NCBI GenBank assembly: GCA_030535245.1
Contig: JAUNBJ010000010.1
Span: forward strand, 1-53,088
Direction: 5' to 3'
DNA from: Planctomycetia bacterium
GTDB lineage: Bacteria; Planctomycetota; Planctomycetia; Pirellulales; Thermoguttaceae
Length of the DNA: 53,088 bases
Shown here: in pieces, positions 1-8,524 of the stretch
Layout: every line of letters begins with the position of its first letter
Numbering within the stretch: position 1 is the first letter of the stretch
Made by a program: the position numbers and the translations under genes
The notes under the pieces: model-generated
The model's database searches: none
What the model was told of the DNA's origin: nothing
Seen by the model: only the letters and a program-made list of their open reading frames with translations

Positions 1-30
1 CGCCCACCCCTCCGAAAACTTTTAGACTAA

Positions 31-300
31 TATTATTTATTTTTTGGACACAACACTAGCCTGAAGACGAACAGGGGCTATCTTGGAATCGACTGGGAAC
101 GTGAAATCGAGCATCGCAAATCGTCGATTCGCAGCAAGGTGGAGCACTTGTTTTTGATTGTCAAACGCGACTTTGGCTATCGCAAGGTGGTGTACCGTGG
201 TTTGGCCAAAAACATGAACCGATTCAACGTTCTTTTTGGTTGTGCGAACCTCCTGATGTGCGTTCGCGCGGGGCAAAAAGTGCGGTTTTGTGAGGGATAA
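31..300 (+). pseudogene. IS5-family transposase, C-terminal remnant
   Basis: The frame ending at the stop at 298-300 reads as the C-terminal part of an IS5-type DDE transposase. It shows SIRSKVEHLFLIVKRDFG, then YRKVVYRGLAKNMNRFNVLF, then a short tail. The VEH...KRxFGxRKxxYRGLAKN pattern is characteristic of that family and contains the last acidic catalytic region. An in-frame stop lies at 28-30 and no N-terminal half precedes it, so this is a truncated, inactive copy. Recognition is from family motifs only. The left boundary is approximate because the window begins here. Confidence 0.75.
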
Positions 301-432
301 TAGGCGCATTTTTAGGAAAATCGGCTTTAATCAGCGGCTCCGGTACCCATTTTCCACCGATTTTGCATAAAATTTACAAAATATTGATTTGTTTTTGAAA
401 AAGTAACTTTCACGGAACCCTCCCCGACAAAA

Positions 433-1110
433 TCAGAGATTTGTGCAGCGGTTCCCTAAATAATCTACATAAAGCAGAGGGTTATTTCCTACATAACAAT
501 AAATATTCGCACTATCACCATTAAAAATAATTGGATCGAGAGATAACCAACAGCCTGTAGTCGCATCATACCAGCGGTTGATGTTGTTCTGGAGTTGAGT
601 GTCGACATCGAACGCTTTACCTGTGTAGCCGAATAAAATCGGGTTAGATGTGTCATTGCCGCTGTGGTCTTTACAGGAAATAATGTTTCCGTAGGCATCA
701 TAGATGATGTGAGCTTGGGTGATGAGGCCAGTGGAGGTTTGCTGGATAATATCACGGATACTGCCGAGGTGGTCGATGAGAGTCCATAAAACACCATCTG
801 ATGTTGAGTCTGCTAATAATTTATCCTGCTGATTCGGTATCCAGAGATAGTGGTGGGCAAAGATTTCATCCACGGAACCGGTTTGACGGATGGACGTGGC
901 TCGTCCGAGGTCGTCGCAAGTCGTGGTGTTGGTGCGACTTGCGACGTTGTTGAGGGTGAGGGAGGAGGACGTTTGGCAACTGGCGACAAAAGTTGAGACG
1001 CACTCTCTCCGATTCCTCCCGGATTGGAGAGCCCAAAACGGTTGCAGTGATGAAATGGGGAATAATTGTATTGTTTTGCAGGTAAGATTGTTTGTTTTAC
1101 GTAAACAGGG
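433..1110 (-). pseudogene. RHS/YD-repeat protein, C-terminal core fragment
   Basis: The C-terminal part carries the RHS-associated core: LIDHLGSIRDI, IIYDAYGNII, FGYTGKAFDVDTQLQNNINRWYDATTGCWLSLDP in pieces, and YCYVGNNPLLYVDYLGN. It ends five residues later, so there is no variable toxin tail. Upstream of the GTG at 873 the same frame stays open to a stop near 1111 and still reads like RHS repeat sequence (RRECVSTF, then DDLGRATSIRQTGSVDE). The coding block therefore continues past any start codon and has lost its N-terminal hundreds of residues. RHS proteins are large, exported or polymorphic-toxin shells of usually more than 1000 residues. This is a 5'-truncated relic of about 225 codons. 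No promoter or ribosome binding site was seen. Confidence 0.75.
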
Positions 1111-1253
1111 TTAAAATTTGTATCGGGTCTATTTAATTCACCGTTTAATCCAAGCGGGAAAACCGAAAAAACAAAATCCCGAAACATTCTTGTCTATAAT
1201 TATCCAGATTGCGGAAATATATGAATTCACCCCCCATTTGTTTCGGGTTCATT

Positions 1254-1664
1254 CTATTCTTCTTTACTGCCAATACGCCTTGTAATCGTAATATCTGCGG
1301 CATTTCCCGTCCCGCCAGCTTTTTTATCCTCGCCATAAGACGAAAGCCGATAGGAGTTTTCATCGATCTTTTGATAGACTATCGGGTTCGACCATCCGTC
1401 CTCAATAGCGTTTTCCCATGGCGGCATGGCGTTTTTGTCGATGATACCGGAACGTATACCGCGAACGTTATCCACTTCATCAAATTTTGACGGGAGCTTG
1501 CCGTTTAAATCATAATACAGTTGTATCCAGCCGGACAATACGTCCAATTTATATTCCGTCCTCATTCGTGAAGACGGATAATCCGTCGGAATCCGGTGGG
1601 CATCTGAAATCCGGCATCCCGCCAGTCCCACCCAAACAAGTAATCCACAAAAAATTCTTTGCAT
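1254..1664 (-). CDS. Small lipoprotein with a type II secretion pseudopilin-like C-terminus
   Basis: The 136-residue protein starts with a lipoprotein signal (MQRIFCGLLVWVGLAGC, lipobox LAGC at 14-17), so it should be diacylated at Cys17 and membrane-anchored. The C-terminal half (DGWSNPIVYQKID, SSYGEDKKAGGTGNAADI) resembles the end of GspG-type pseudopilins, where D-x-W-x-N-P, a Y-x-L-x-S-x-G-x-D stretch and GGxGxxAD/DI recur. There is no N-terminal methylation motif, so it is probably a stand-alone lipoprotein using that fold. A strong AAAGGAGG sits 5 bases before the ATG. The gene lies just outside the left inverted repeat of the decayed IS at 1687-2768, and a promoter inside that IS points into it. 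Function unknown. Confidence 0.75.
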   Translation of the reverse strand: MQRIFCGLLVWVGLAGCRISDAHRIPTDYPSSRMRTEYKLDVLSGWIQLYYDLNGKLPSKFDEVDNVRGIRSGIIDKNAMPPWENAIEDGWSNPIVYQKIDENSYRLSSYGEDKKAGGTGNAADITITRRIGSKEE

Positions 1665-1732
1665 TTTTCCTCCTTTGAGAATTGGCTGGCACCTTCTAAA
1701 AACCTTCCCCGCAGAGGTTTGGCCACGATTGA

Positions 1733-1761
1733 ATTGTAACCGACCCCATTCGTGTTGTCAA
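1733..1761 (-). promoter_or_regulatory. Sigma70-like promoter inside the IS end, firing toward the lipoprotein gene
   Basis: On the minus strand TTGACA (1756-1761) and TACAAT (1733-1738) are separated by exactly 17 bases. The predicted start is near 1726, about 60 bases before the ATG at 1664. It lies within the IS bounded by the inverted repeats at 1687-1702 and 2753-2768 and is directed outward. Confidence 0.6.
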
Positions 1762-1929
1762 GCAAAGATGGGAGGAGAATTTTTTGGAAAATTTAGTGAT
1801 TTTTTGCAAAGGTATCCCTTGCTATCATAAAGCCGTTCAAGATGTCGTTTGGAAGCGTATTTTTAACGAGTTTCTCATGCGTCCAGGGGTGTTGTTTCAG
1901 GAAGATCGAAGGGATGAACGTTTGGAGAA

Positions 1930-2040
1930 AATCAGGATTCCGTGCAAACGGCGGGCAAAGCGAATCACCGGAAGAATGGACGGCCAGGAAGAAAGCTCAC
2001 AAGGACGTGGATGCACGCTGGACGAAGAAGCGGAATTGCT
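1930..2040 (+). pseudogene. IS5-family transposase, N-terminal/central remnant
   Basis: The frame contains SPEEWTARKKAHKDVDARW followed by TKKRN. This matches the block that precedes the GYK/N-H-V-x-x-D catalytic motif in many IS5 transposases (typically P-x-x-W...x-x-KDxDARWTKK). The motif breaks off at about 2040, where the dispersed repeat begins, and resumes as the C-terminal piece at 2397. Upstream sequence back to the IS end is not recognisable in a single frame. The boundaries are approximate. Confidence 0.6.
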
Positions 2041-2050
2041 TGCGCTACGA

Positions 2051-2400
2051 TTTCGTCACGAAAGTAAACCTTTGTAGCCATAGTAAAAAGTTTTGGGAGG
2101 TGGGGTCTGAGGAGGAACCTCTTTTTCAAAAGGGTTCCGTCCCGAAGGCTGGAAGTGCGATGGAATAAGGGAGGCCAGAAGCGAAAGCGACTGCCTCCCG
2201 GTGATGTAGCAACCGGCGGCAGCCGTAGTGTGCCGCCCCGCACCCGGGGCAGGGAGGCCAGAAGCGAAAGCGACTGCCTCCCGGTGATGTAGCAACCGGC
2301 GGCAGCCGTAGTCGTTCCCGGTCGTACCGGGCGGCGGAAGCCGTAGTCGCTCCCGGTCGTACCGGGTGCCGCCCCGCACCCGGGGCAGGGAGGCCAAAAG
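2051..2400 (+). repeat. Composite palindromic dispersed repeat inserted in the IS
   Basis: The left part (2051-2140) has the block TAGTAAAAAGTTTTGGGAGG followed by TGGGG and a GGAGGAACC...GGTTCC hairpin. The same block occurs at 6028-6095 and, reverse-complemented, at 53013-53083. The right part carries GGGAGGC...GCCTCCC hairpins beginning at 2169 and 2252, a CCCCGCACCCGGGG hairpin twice, and CCCGGTCGTACCGGG twice. This indicates local duplication with an 83-bp first period. Most of the right part recurs reverse-complemented at 52862-52945. It has no coding capacity of its own. Confidence 0.8.
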
Positions 2401-2604
2401 CAGGAGAACCAGAAGAAGTCCCGGATTCGTTGCCGTGTTGAGCATGTTTTGGGTCTGATGAGCAAGGTTGCCCTTGGAAGTCGCAAGATTTACACCGTGG
2501 GTCTTGCACGAGCGAAGGTGAAAGTTTGCCTCAAAAATTTAGCATACAACATGTTGCGTCTGACGATATTGCAGCGACCGACAGGGAAACTGCGCACTGC
2601 TTGA
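2397..2604 (+). pseudogene. IS5-family transposase, C-terminal remnant
   Basis: The frame reads KKSRIRCRVEHVLGLMSK, then YTVGLARAKVKVCLKNLAYN and MLRLTILQR, and stops at 2602-2604. The R-x-R-VEHV-G...GLxRAKxKxxLxNLAYNMxRL pattern is the conserved C-terminus of IS5-group transposases and includes the third acidic catalytic residue (E of VEH). The beginning is cut by the dispersed repeat ending near 2400. It is the other half of the relic at 1930-2040, and about 100 residues of the catalytic domain between them are gone. Confidence 0.75.
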
Positions 2605-2809
2605 GCGAAAAGGGGGGAAATCCCACCTAAATCCGCTCAAAAGAGCCGAATTAGGACAAGATTTTCCCTTTCCCCGCCCGAAACATTACGTCCAAAAATC
2701 GTTTTCTCCCCGAATTCAATTCCGTGCGAAATATCCTGCGGGAAAAGGAGAGTTTTTAGAAGGTGCCAATTGGTGATTGATAATTGGTAATTGGTGCTTT
2801 CGTTTTAGC

Positions 2810-5800
2810 TTATTTTTGCGTCAAGGGATAATCGAAGGGAATCTGCTTCTTTTCCACAACATTTCCCCGTCCGTCCAGAAGGAAACAACCGTTGGGAGGC
2901 AAAACCCCTTCCACCGTCTGGCCGTGAACCGTCAAACGAAAGGTTTGGGAGGTCGGAGCAATCCCCGCCAAAGCGATCGGCTTTCCTGAAAAATCGGTAA
3001 GAACCCGTACTCCCTCGGTACAACGAAAACACTCCCGATCATTCAGGTGGGCAACCATTTCCCCCTCTTTCACCTCCAGGCGGTACTTCTTTTCCCCCCA
3101 CTGCTGCGTCGTGGTAAAAGCATGTCCCTCCTTGGGCAGCGCCGACCAAAGAACCGAATCACGCGTCAAATGAATGCCATACATCCTGCTGAAATACTCC
3201 AAAACCGCAAGAATCGTAGGGCCGTAATTGGGCTGGATTCCAGGAACGTCGTCCGGTACTCCGGTAAAGGGATCGAACTGCTGGCGAAAACGGCACGTCT
3301 GCCCCACCGTTTTCAGGAAAATTTCTCCCAGAAGGGAAACTTCCGCGAAGTGTCCGTAATTTTCCAACGCGCGAATGGCTCGCTGATACGTCAACCCCTG
3401 GGGCTGGCCGGACCAACTGTTGTTTTTTGTATTCTGAAACATCGGGTCGTTGGCCGCAATCGAAACCAGAGGCACGGGCGTCCAGAACTCCTCAGGGCAA
3501 AGCAGGTGATGCCGAATGAACGCGTCGGCCATTTCTTGCGTGAACAGGCGATAGTACATGCAACGCAAGTTGTTATGCAGCAGAATATCCATCACTTCCC
3601 CATTTTTATCCCTGTCGTAGCAGGCATGTTTTTCAGGAATCCAGAGCGATTCCTGCACTTTTTTCCGTACATCGTCCGCCTTTTGGGTCCACTCCCTTTC
3701 CCGACCATTTCCCAACAGTCGAGAAATCTCCGCAAGCGTCCGTCGTCCTTCGTGCGACCATGCCATCACATCCATCGACTGGTAGGGAACTCGGATATTT
3801 TCAAGGGATGGACGATGGGCCGCCTCCCCCTGACGTTTCAAAATGGAGATGCACGGCCACCACCGCCCCACATTTTCCGGCGTTCTTTCCGGGAGATGTT
3901 CCAGTGTCGGGGGAACGTCGAACGGCCAATAATCGGGCGCGTCAAAATTCCGGACGCTCCGATCCTCGCCATTGTCAAACCCACACCACAACTCCAAAAT
4001 CCCATCTCCGTTCGAGTCACGGACGTTCCAGAGATAGGCGTCGTACTTTTCCAACACCTGATACAGGCGATTCAGATAAACCCGATCGTTGGCTCCGCAG
4101 AGATAATAGATGTCCAGGGCCGCCGCAGGAAGTGCGTATCCTTGAAGTTGTCCAAAAAATGCGGTCACGTCCAGGTGGGGAAGGTAAATCTGTCCCGGCG
4201 CCATGCTCGCGTTTTTCTGATCCCAGCCCCGTTTTTTCGTGATGGACTGCGGAGCCACGGCGGCGGGAATACGTCCATCCTCACGCTGCGTTTCCATGAA
4301 AATCCATTGAAGATTTCGCCCCGCCTCCAGATTTCTTTTTGCGTACATCGCGCCCGCCATCGGTTGGGTTTCCAGCCAGAAATAGGCGTAGTTCGCCCCC
4401 TCATAAACCGCCGGCAAGTTCTCCCGATACGTGCAGCACAATTCCTTTTCCGCCTCCTCGGCACGGTCGTAGAGATTTTGCAAAAAAGCGTCGTTGGTCT
4501 GGAACGTCACCCCCGTTTTCGGAAGTTCCGCGGCCGGTTTCATGCGATGGAAAAACGGAGGATACCGGTGATAGGCGTTCATGCGACGGACAAGTTCAGG
4601 AACGTCGATCTGCGATACGTTCCCATTTCCGCTGGCAGCCCACGCGGCGGCGGTTCCGGCAGCATGGCCCAGTTGGATCATCGTTCGCTGGAGGCGGCAC
4701 GACGATGCGGCGATGTGGCTGAACCCCGACCCCCGGCACGCTACCAGCAGGTTGGTGTAGCTGGCGTCGGGAATCAGGCACCGATACGGAACGCCGTACG
4801 CCGTGGCCACATGCCGCAGCCCTCCCCCCACACCGTGCGTATCGGCGGGATGATCCGCTACGGCAATCCGATCGGGATGATCCTGCGCGTCCCAACCCCC
4901 GAAAATGTCGCTTGCCCGCAACATGTACTTTGCCTTGACACGATAATCCTCACGAATTCCAAGCAACGGGGCGATCTCCACCAGCTCGTAATTTTGGAAT
5001 TCCGCAAATTTTTGCAGCATGGCCCAATGGTTTTTGACGACCCGCTGGCCGCGACGCACCGTCTCGTCGTATCCCATTTTCTGATACTCGCTCCCCTGGA
5101 ACGTCGTCAGCATGTTCACCATCCGTGGCCCGTCTCGCCAGCCGGTGACGTACGCACATTTCGGATACCCCGTCTCTTCCCCCGGAAGAATCTCCGCCCG
5201 CTTCGCGTTTTCCCGTGGCTCAATTCGGTAGCCCAGCACCACCGCATTCATCCGATCCGACCCTTCTTCCGGAGCACCTTCCTCGCCAAAACGGGATTTC
5301 GGGTCTTGTCCCAGGTACGTTTCACACCCCAATTTGCGGCAAAGAAAAACCGATCCCGTGCAGTCGATAAAAACCTGGGCGCGGATGGTCGTTTCCTCCC
5401 CGGTCTTTCGATTTCGGACCCGGATGGCCGTGACACGCGTTTTGTGTTCGTCCGCTTCGGCGTCGATAAATTCCGTGTCGTCGAGAATCGTAACATGCCC
5501 GGTGGCTGCCATCATCTCCCGCGCCGCACGATCCATCGCCTCCGGCAGGTAGGGGACGCTTCGATACCCCCCCTTGGGCGGCATGGCACGAACCAGCGAA
5601 AGTTCGTACGGCTCGTTGGGATCGACCATCCGAAAACCGTTGGGAATGTTCATGCTCGAAGAACAATGCGGCGCGACCCCCGCTCCGCCCAAAGCACGCA
5701 TACGTTCGTAAAGCTCCGCCGCAATCTCGCAGCCCGGCCCCCCTTCCCAGTTGGAAACCAAACCGTTCCCCCCCGTTCCCCCCAGGGTGGAAAACTTTTC

Positions 5801-5959
5801 CACCAGCACCGTTTCCGCACCCTCACGCCCTGCGGCAATCGCGGCACCAATCCCGCCGCTCCCCCCGCCAACGACGCATACCTCGGTTGTGATTTCCGCC
5901 GCATGCAGAAACCCGGTGAGACAAACGGACATCCAAACGTACGCAAGAGATCGTTTCAT
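2810..5959 (-). CDS. Exported FAD-dependent oxidoreductase fused to an alpha/alpha-toroid glycosidase-like domain
   Basis: The 1049-residue protein begins with a Sec signal peptide (MKRSLAYVWMSVCLTGFLHA). Residues 25-470 form an FAD_oxidored-type flavoprotein: dinucleotide-binding VVGGGSGGIGAAIAAG at 30-45 with an acidic VLVEK strand end, LGGTGGNGL, and a second FAD motif AQVFIDCTG. From about 490 on the sequence changes to a six-hairpin glycosidase type resembling GH63/MGH1-like enzymes. Signs are AYLWNVRDSNGDGI, MAWSHEGRRTLAEISR, a W-x-P-E-x-x-A-C-Y-D-R motif, NSWSGQPQGLTYQRAIRALE and NYGPTILAVLEYF. The likely role is oxidation or hydrolysis of a carbohydrate outside the cytoplasm. Substrate and catalytic acids cannot be assigned. 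AAGGAAC lies about 9 bases before the ATG. A single-chain flavoenzyme-glycosidase is unusual; both halves are full length with no stop between them. Confidence 0.85.
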   Translation of the reverse strand: MKRSLAYVWMSVCLTGFLHAAEITTEVCVVGGGSGGIGAAIAAGREGAETVLVEKFSTLGGTGGNGLVSNWEGGPGCEIAAELYERMRALGGAGVAPHCSSSMNIPNGFRMVDPNEPYELSLVRAMPPKGGYRSVPYLPEAMDRAAREMMAATGHVTILDDTEFIDAEADEHKTRVTAIRVRNRKTGEETTIRAQVFIDCTGSVFLCRKLGCETYLGQDPKSRFGEEGAPEEGSDRMNAVVLGYRIEPRENAKRAEILPGEETGYPKCAYVTGWRDGPRMVNMLTTFQGSEYQKMGYDETVRRGQRVVKNHWAMLQKFAEFQNYELVEIAPLLGIREDYRVKAKYMLRASDIFGGWDAQDHPDRIAVADHPADTHGVGGGLRHVATAYGVPYRCLIPDASYTNLLVACRGSGFSHIAASSCRLQRTMIQLGHAAGTAAAWAASGNGNVSQIDVPELVRRMNAYHRYPPFFHRMKPAAELPKTGVTFQTNDAFLQNLYDRAEEAEKELCCTYRENLPAVYEGANYAYFWLETQPMAGAMYAKRNLEAGRNLQWIFMETQREDGRIPAAVAPQSITKKRGWDQKNASMAPGQIYLPHLDVTAFFGQLQGYALPAAALDIYYLCGANDRVYLNRLYQVLEKYDAYLWNVRDSNGDGILELWCGFDNGEDRSVRNFDAPDYWPFDVPPTLEHLPERTPENVGRWWPCISILKRQGEAAHRPSLENIRVPYQSMDVMAWSHEGRRTLAEISRLLGNGREREWTQKADDVRKKVQESLWIPEKHACYDRDKNGEVMDILLHNNLRCMYYRLFTQEMADAFIRHHLLCPEEFWTPVPLVSIAANDPMFQNTKNNSWSGQPQGLTYQRAIRALENYGHFAEVSLLGEIFLKTVGQTCRFRQQFDPFTGVPDDVPGIQPNYGPTILAVLEYFSRMYGIHLTRDSVLWSALPKEGHAFTTTQQWGEKKYRLEVKEGEMVAHLNDRECFRCTEGVRVLTDFSGKPIALAGIAPTSQTFRLTVHGQTVEGVLPPNGCFLLDGRGNVVEKKQIPFDYPLTQK

Positions 5960-6027
5960 GGGGGAGTTCCTTCCAAATGGACAACAGGGAATTGAATGGG
6001 CAGCTTCGAAAAACGCCGTTCTGGTGC

Positions 6028-6110
6028 TTCGTCGCGAAAATAAACCTTATTAACATAGTAAAAAGTTTTGGGAGGTGGGGTCTGGGGAGGAACGCCTTGC
6101 TGGAAAGCGT
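6028..6110 (+). repeat. Second copy of the dispersed repeat (short form)
   Basis: From TTCGTCGCGAAAATAAACC through TAGTAAAAAGTTTTGGGAGG to TGGGGTCTGGGGAGGAAC this matches 2049-2120 nearly base for base. It shares an alternative left end that the 52811-53088 copy does not have. After about 6095 it diverges. It sits between the divergent genes at 5959 (minus) and 6395 (plus). Confidence 0.7.
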
Positions 6111-6330
6111 CAATCCCTCGTTTGGACCCCAAACGGTTTTAGAAAAGTGCCTGGAATTATTATAGGCGAACAAGCAGGGGAATGTCAAGTCACTTTTGCG
6201 CAGACTTCCCAACGTTTTTGCGTGGGAATCCCTCCGGATTTTCACTGCCATGCACTACGAGAATCCCTCCGAACGGCCTAAAGGCCGACGCGAACAACAC
6301 CCCCTCGGTAAGTACGAAAAATTTCCCCCC

Positions 6331-6359
6331 TTGACAAAGATGGATGAATATGCTTTAAT
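6331..6359 (+). promoter_or_regulatory. Sigma70-like promoter for the Sel1 lipoprotein
   Basis: TTGACA (6331-6336), a 17-base spacer and TTTAAT (6354-6359) precede the ATG at 6395 by a short leader. It is the only good candidate in this intergenic stretch. Confidence 0.55.
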
Positions 6360-6394
6360 AACTGTAGTATTTATGTTCACGAAATGGGGAAAAC

Positions 6395-7204
6395 ATGCGT
6401 ACGATAGTCAATATTGGATGGGCTGCGTGGTTGGGGCTGGTCGTATTGGCAGGCTGCCAGGAACCTGAGAAGCCGTTAAGCGATTTTCAGAAAAAACTGC
6501 ACCAGGCAGCAGGGGGCGATATTCCGGCACAGATTTCTGTCGGGATGTGCTATTATTCTGGCGAGGGGGTCGCGAAAGACACAGCGGAGGCGGTACGCTG
6601 GTTTCGCAAAGCAGCGGAACAGGGGGACGCCGTGGCACAGTTCTATCTGGGAGTCTGTTTCGATTACGGTATCGGGGTAAAGGAAAACGACCCGGAGGCG
6701 GTACGTTGGTATCGCAAAGCGGCGGAACAGGGGCACATGGAAGCTCAGTACAATTTGGGGGTCTGCTACCACGAGGGGTCTGGCGTCCGGCAGAGCGACA
6801 CCGAGGCGGTGGTCTGGATTCGCAAGGCGGCGGAGCAAGGATGGGCCGAAGCGCAGAACAATCTGGGGGTCTGCTACGACAACCGTATTGGGGTGGAAAA
6901 AGACGACGTGGAAGCAGCCCGATGGTATCGCAAAGCGGCCGACCAGGGGAATGCCGTTGCGCTGTACAACATGGGGAAAAGCTACGAACGGGGCAGCGGC
7001 GTCCCGCAGAGTGCCGAGGATGCGGCGAGATTTTACCAGGCAGCTGCCGAAATGGGACATGTCAAATCGCAGTACGCTTTTGGCATGTGCTGTTTGCAGG
7101 GTACGGGCATCGCCTGCGATACGGAAGCGGCGGAAGACTGGCTCACCAGGGCGGCGGAACAGGGATTTGAACCGGCCAAAATCGCGTTGGAAAACCTGAA
7201 ATAG
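6395..7204 (+). CDS. Sel1-repeat lipoprotein
   Basis: The 269-residue protein has a lipoprotein signal with lipobox LAGC at 18-21. The rest is a string of about six Sel1-like (TPR-related) repeats of 36 residues, with the typical alternation A-x-x-x-L-G-x-x-Y/C, G-x-G-V, D-x-x-E-A-x-x-W-x-R-K-A-A-E-Q-G. Sel1 proteins are protein-protein interaction scaffolds; in bacteria many are periplasmic or membrane-anchored. No catalytic motif is present. The ribosome binding site is weak (GGGGAAAAC just before ATG). The gene is monocistronic: a promoter lies at 6331-6359 and the next gene converges on it at 7291. The partner is unknown. Confidence 0.85.
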   Translation: MRTIVNIGWAAWLGLVVLAGCQEPEKPLSDFQKKLHQAAGGDIPAQISVGMCYYSGEGVAKDTAEAVRWFRKAAEQGDAVAQFYLGVCFDYGIGVKENDPEAVRWYRKAAEQGHMEAQYNLGVCYHEGSGVRQSDTEAVVWIRKAAEQGWAEAQNNLGVCYDNRIGVEKDDVEAARWYRKAADQGNAVALYNMGKSYERGSGVPQSAEDAARFYQAAAEMGHVKSQYAFGMCCLQGTGIACDTEAAEDWLTRAAEQGFEPAKIALENLK

Positions 7205-7290
7205 ACCCCCGCTTTCCCTTCGGTAGCTTCCCCAAGCCCCATTCCGGCCCCAATGGTGCTTTTGCGCTTCCAGACGACGGTGGAATCCCC

Positions 7291-8481
7291 CTATTTTTTC
7301 TCGCGACGGTATTCCCCCATGGTGATCCCCAGCTCCTTCTTGAAAAGCTGCCCCAGGTGGTTGGCATTTTCAAAACCGAACGAGCGGGCAATTTCATGGA
7401 AGGAAAGGTCCGTTTCCTCAATCAAACGGCAGATGTTTTGAAGCCGAACACGCTTGATTTCCTCCATGATGGATCGCCCGACCGCTTTCTTAAAACGCTC
7501 TTGCAGGGTACGCTCCGAGACGGGGAACGACTCGATGATGTCGCAAACACGCAGGTTTTCACCGCGACTGATTCGGATGATTTCCAGCACCTGAACCACC
7601 AGACGGTCGGAAACATGAAAAAATTCCGTAGAATTTCGTGACACCACGCGAAGCGGCCCGTAAATGCCGACCGGAGGCGTTTCACCTTGCATCATGCAGT
7701 CGAGCGACTCGGCACAGAGCGAACCGGCCCGTTCCCAGTCGATTTGAATACTGGACAACGACGGCCAGCACATTTCGCAGACCGTCAGATCGTTGTCAAT
7801 TCCGAGAACCGAGGCTTCGTAAGGAACGGGAATGTCCGCCTGCTGGCAGACCTCCAACACCTGGCGGCCCCGGACGTCGTTGGCAGTGAGGATGGCGACC
7901 GGCTTGGGCAGTTTCAGAAGCCACTCCCGCAGCAGGTTTTGCCGCGTGAACCAGTCGGTTTTCTCGTCCGGCGGTAAAAAAGCATCTACCGAAAATCCCC
8001 TTTTCTCCACTTCCTGCGTAAACGATTTCCGACGCTCCTCACACCAGCAAACATCTTTGGAATAGGAAACGTAGGCAAAATGGGCAAAGTCTTTTTTCAG
8101 GAAATAGTCGGCGGCCATTTTTCCAATGGCGAGATTGTCGCAACGGACAAAGACGGGAGCATGTTTCCCAGCGGTTTTTTTCACGCGGAGGCGATCGTTG
8201 TCGTCCCGAGCCAACAGCACGGTGGGGCATTTTTTGGACAGGATGGTTTCCAGCGTTTCCTGATTGGGAAGATGAGCGAGAATCCCGTCGCCGTTCCAGT
8301 CCACCAGCGACGTGGGATCCACATCGTTGACCGTTTTGGAGACGAAATGCACATTCCAGGGGGCGTTGAGCCGAATATACGCCATGAACCCCCGCAGAAT
8401 CCCGCGAGCCGACTCCACGGCCAAGTCAAAAAAAACGGCAATCCGGGGGCAACGGAACGTCAGGCGTGGGGGATTTTTCAT
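7291..8481 (-). CDS. XylR-type AraC-family transcriptional regulator
   Basis: This is a cytosolic DNA-binding regulator of about 396 residues. Residues 10-280 resemble the periplasmic-binding-protein-like sugar sensor of XylR (RIAVFFDLAVESARGILRG, VFVRCDNLAIGKMAADYF, AILTANDVRGRQVLEVC, SVLGIDNDLTVCEMCWPSLS). The C-terminal about 100 residues form a double helix-turn-helix of AraC type (VSERTLQERFKKAVG, IARSFGFENANHLGQLFKKE). This architecture is known for xylose and other sugar regulators and is abundant in PVC bacteria. No shine-dalgarno is clear. The ATG at 8481 is chosen over a TTG two codons upstream. It follows the broken Rpn gene on the same strand, and its target is not evident. The large sugar operon at 9840 is the nearest candidate, separated only by the Rpn relic. 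Confidence 0.85.
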   Translation of the reverse strand: MKNPPRLTFRCPRIAVFFDLAVESARGILRGFMAYIRLNAPWNVHFVSKTVNDVDPTSLVDWNGDGILAHLPNQETLETILSKKCPTVLLARDDNDRLRVKKTAGKHAPVFVRCDNLAIGKMAADYFLKKDFAHFAYVSYSKDVCWCEERRKSFTQEVEKRGFSVDAFLPPDEKTDWFTRQNLLREWLLKLPKPVAILTANDVRGRQVLEVCQQADIPVPYEASVLGIDNDLTVCEMCWPSLSSIQIDWERAGSLCAESLDCMMQGETPPVGIYGPLRVVSRNSTEFFHVSDRLVVQVLEIIRISRGENLRVCDIIESFPVSERTLQERFKKAVGRSIMEEIKRVRLQNICRLIEETDLSFHEIARSFGFENANHLGQLFKKELGITMGEYRREKK

Positions 8482-8524
8482 TATCAATCAATAATCGTAC
8501 TAAAAGTTTAAAGCCGCAGGAATA

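Larger units (their letters stand above)
1687..2768 (+). mobile_element. Decayed IS5-family insertion sequence with intact terminal inverted repeats
   Basis: A perfect 16-bp inverted repeat, TGGCACCTTCTAAAAA at 1687-1702 and its complement at 2753-2768, bounds 1082 bp. The similarity continues imperfectly inward: both ends reach a C/T-rich run followed by CCCGCAG. Between them lie two pieces of one IS5-type transposase on the plus strand (about 1930-2040 and 2397-2604). The missing middle is occupied by a dispersed palindromic repeat (2051-2400). The size and ends fit an IS5-group element. No clean target-site duplication could be called. Inactive. Confidence 0.65.

Noticed and set aside
1784..2168. 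Two overlapping plus-strand frames that could be small proteins
   Set aside because: One contains the IS5 motif and then runs into the dispersed repeat; they are relic sequence, not genes.
3047..5995. 982-codon open frame on the plus strand
   Set aside because: It lies antisense to the FAD-oxidoreductase fusion, is very rich in Arg/His/Pro and shows no domain. It is a GC-codon shadow.
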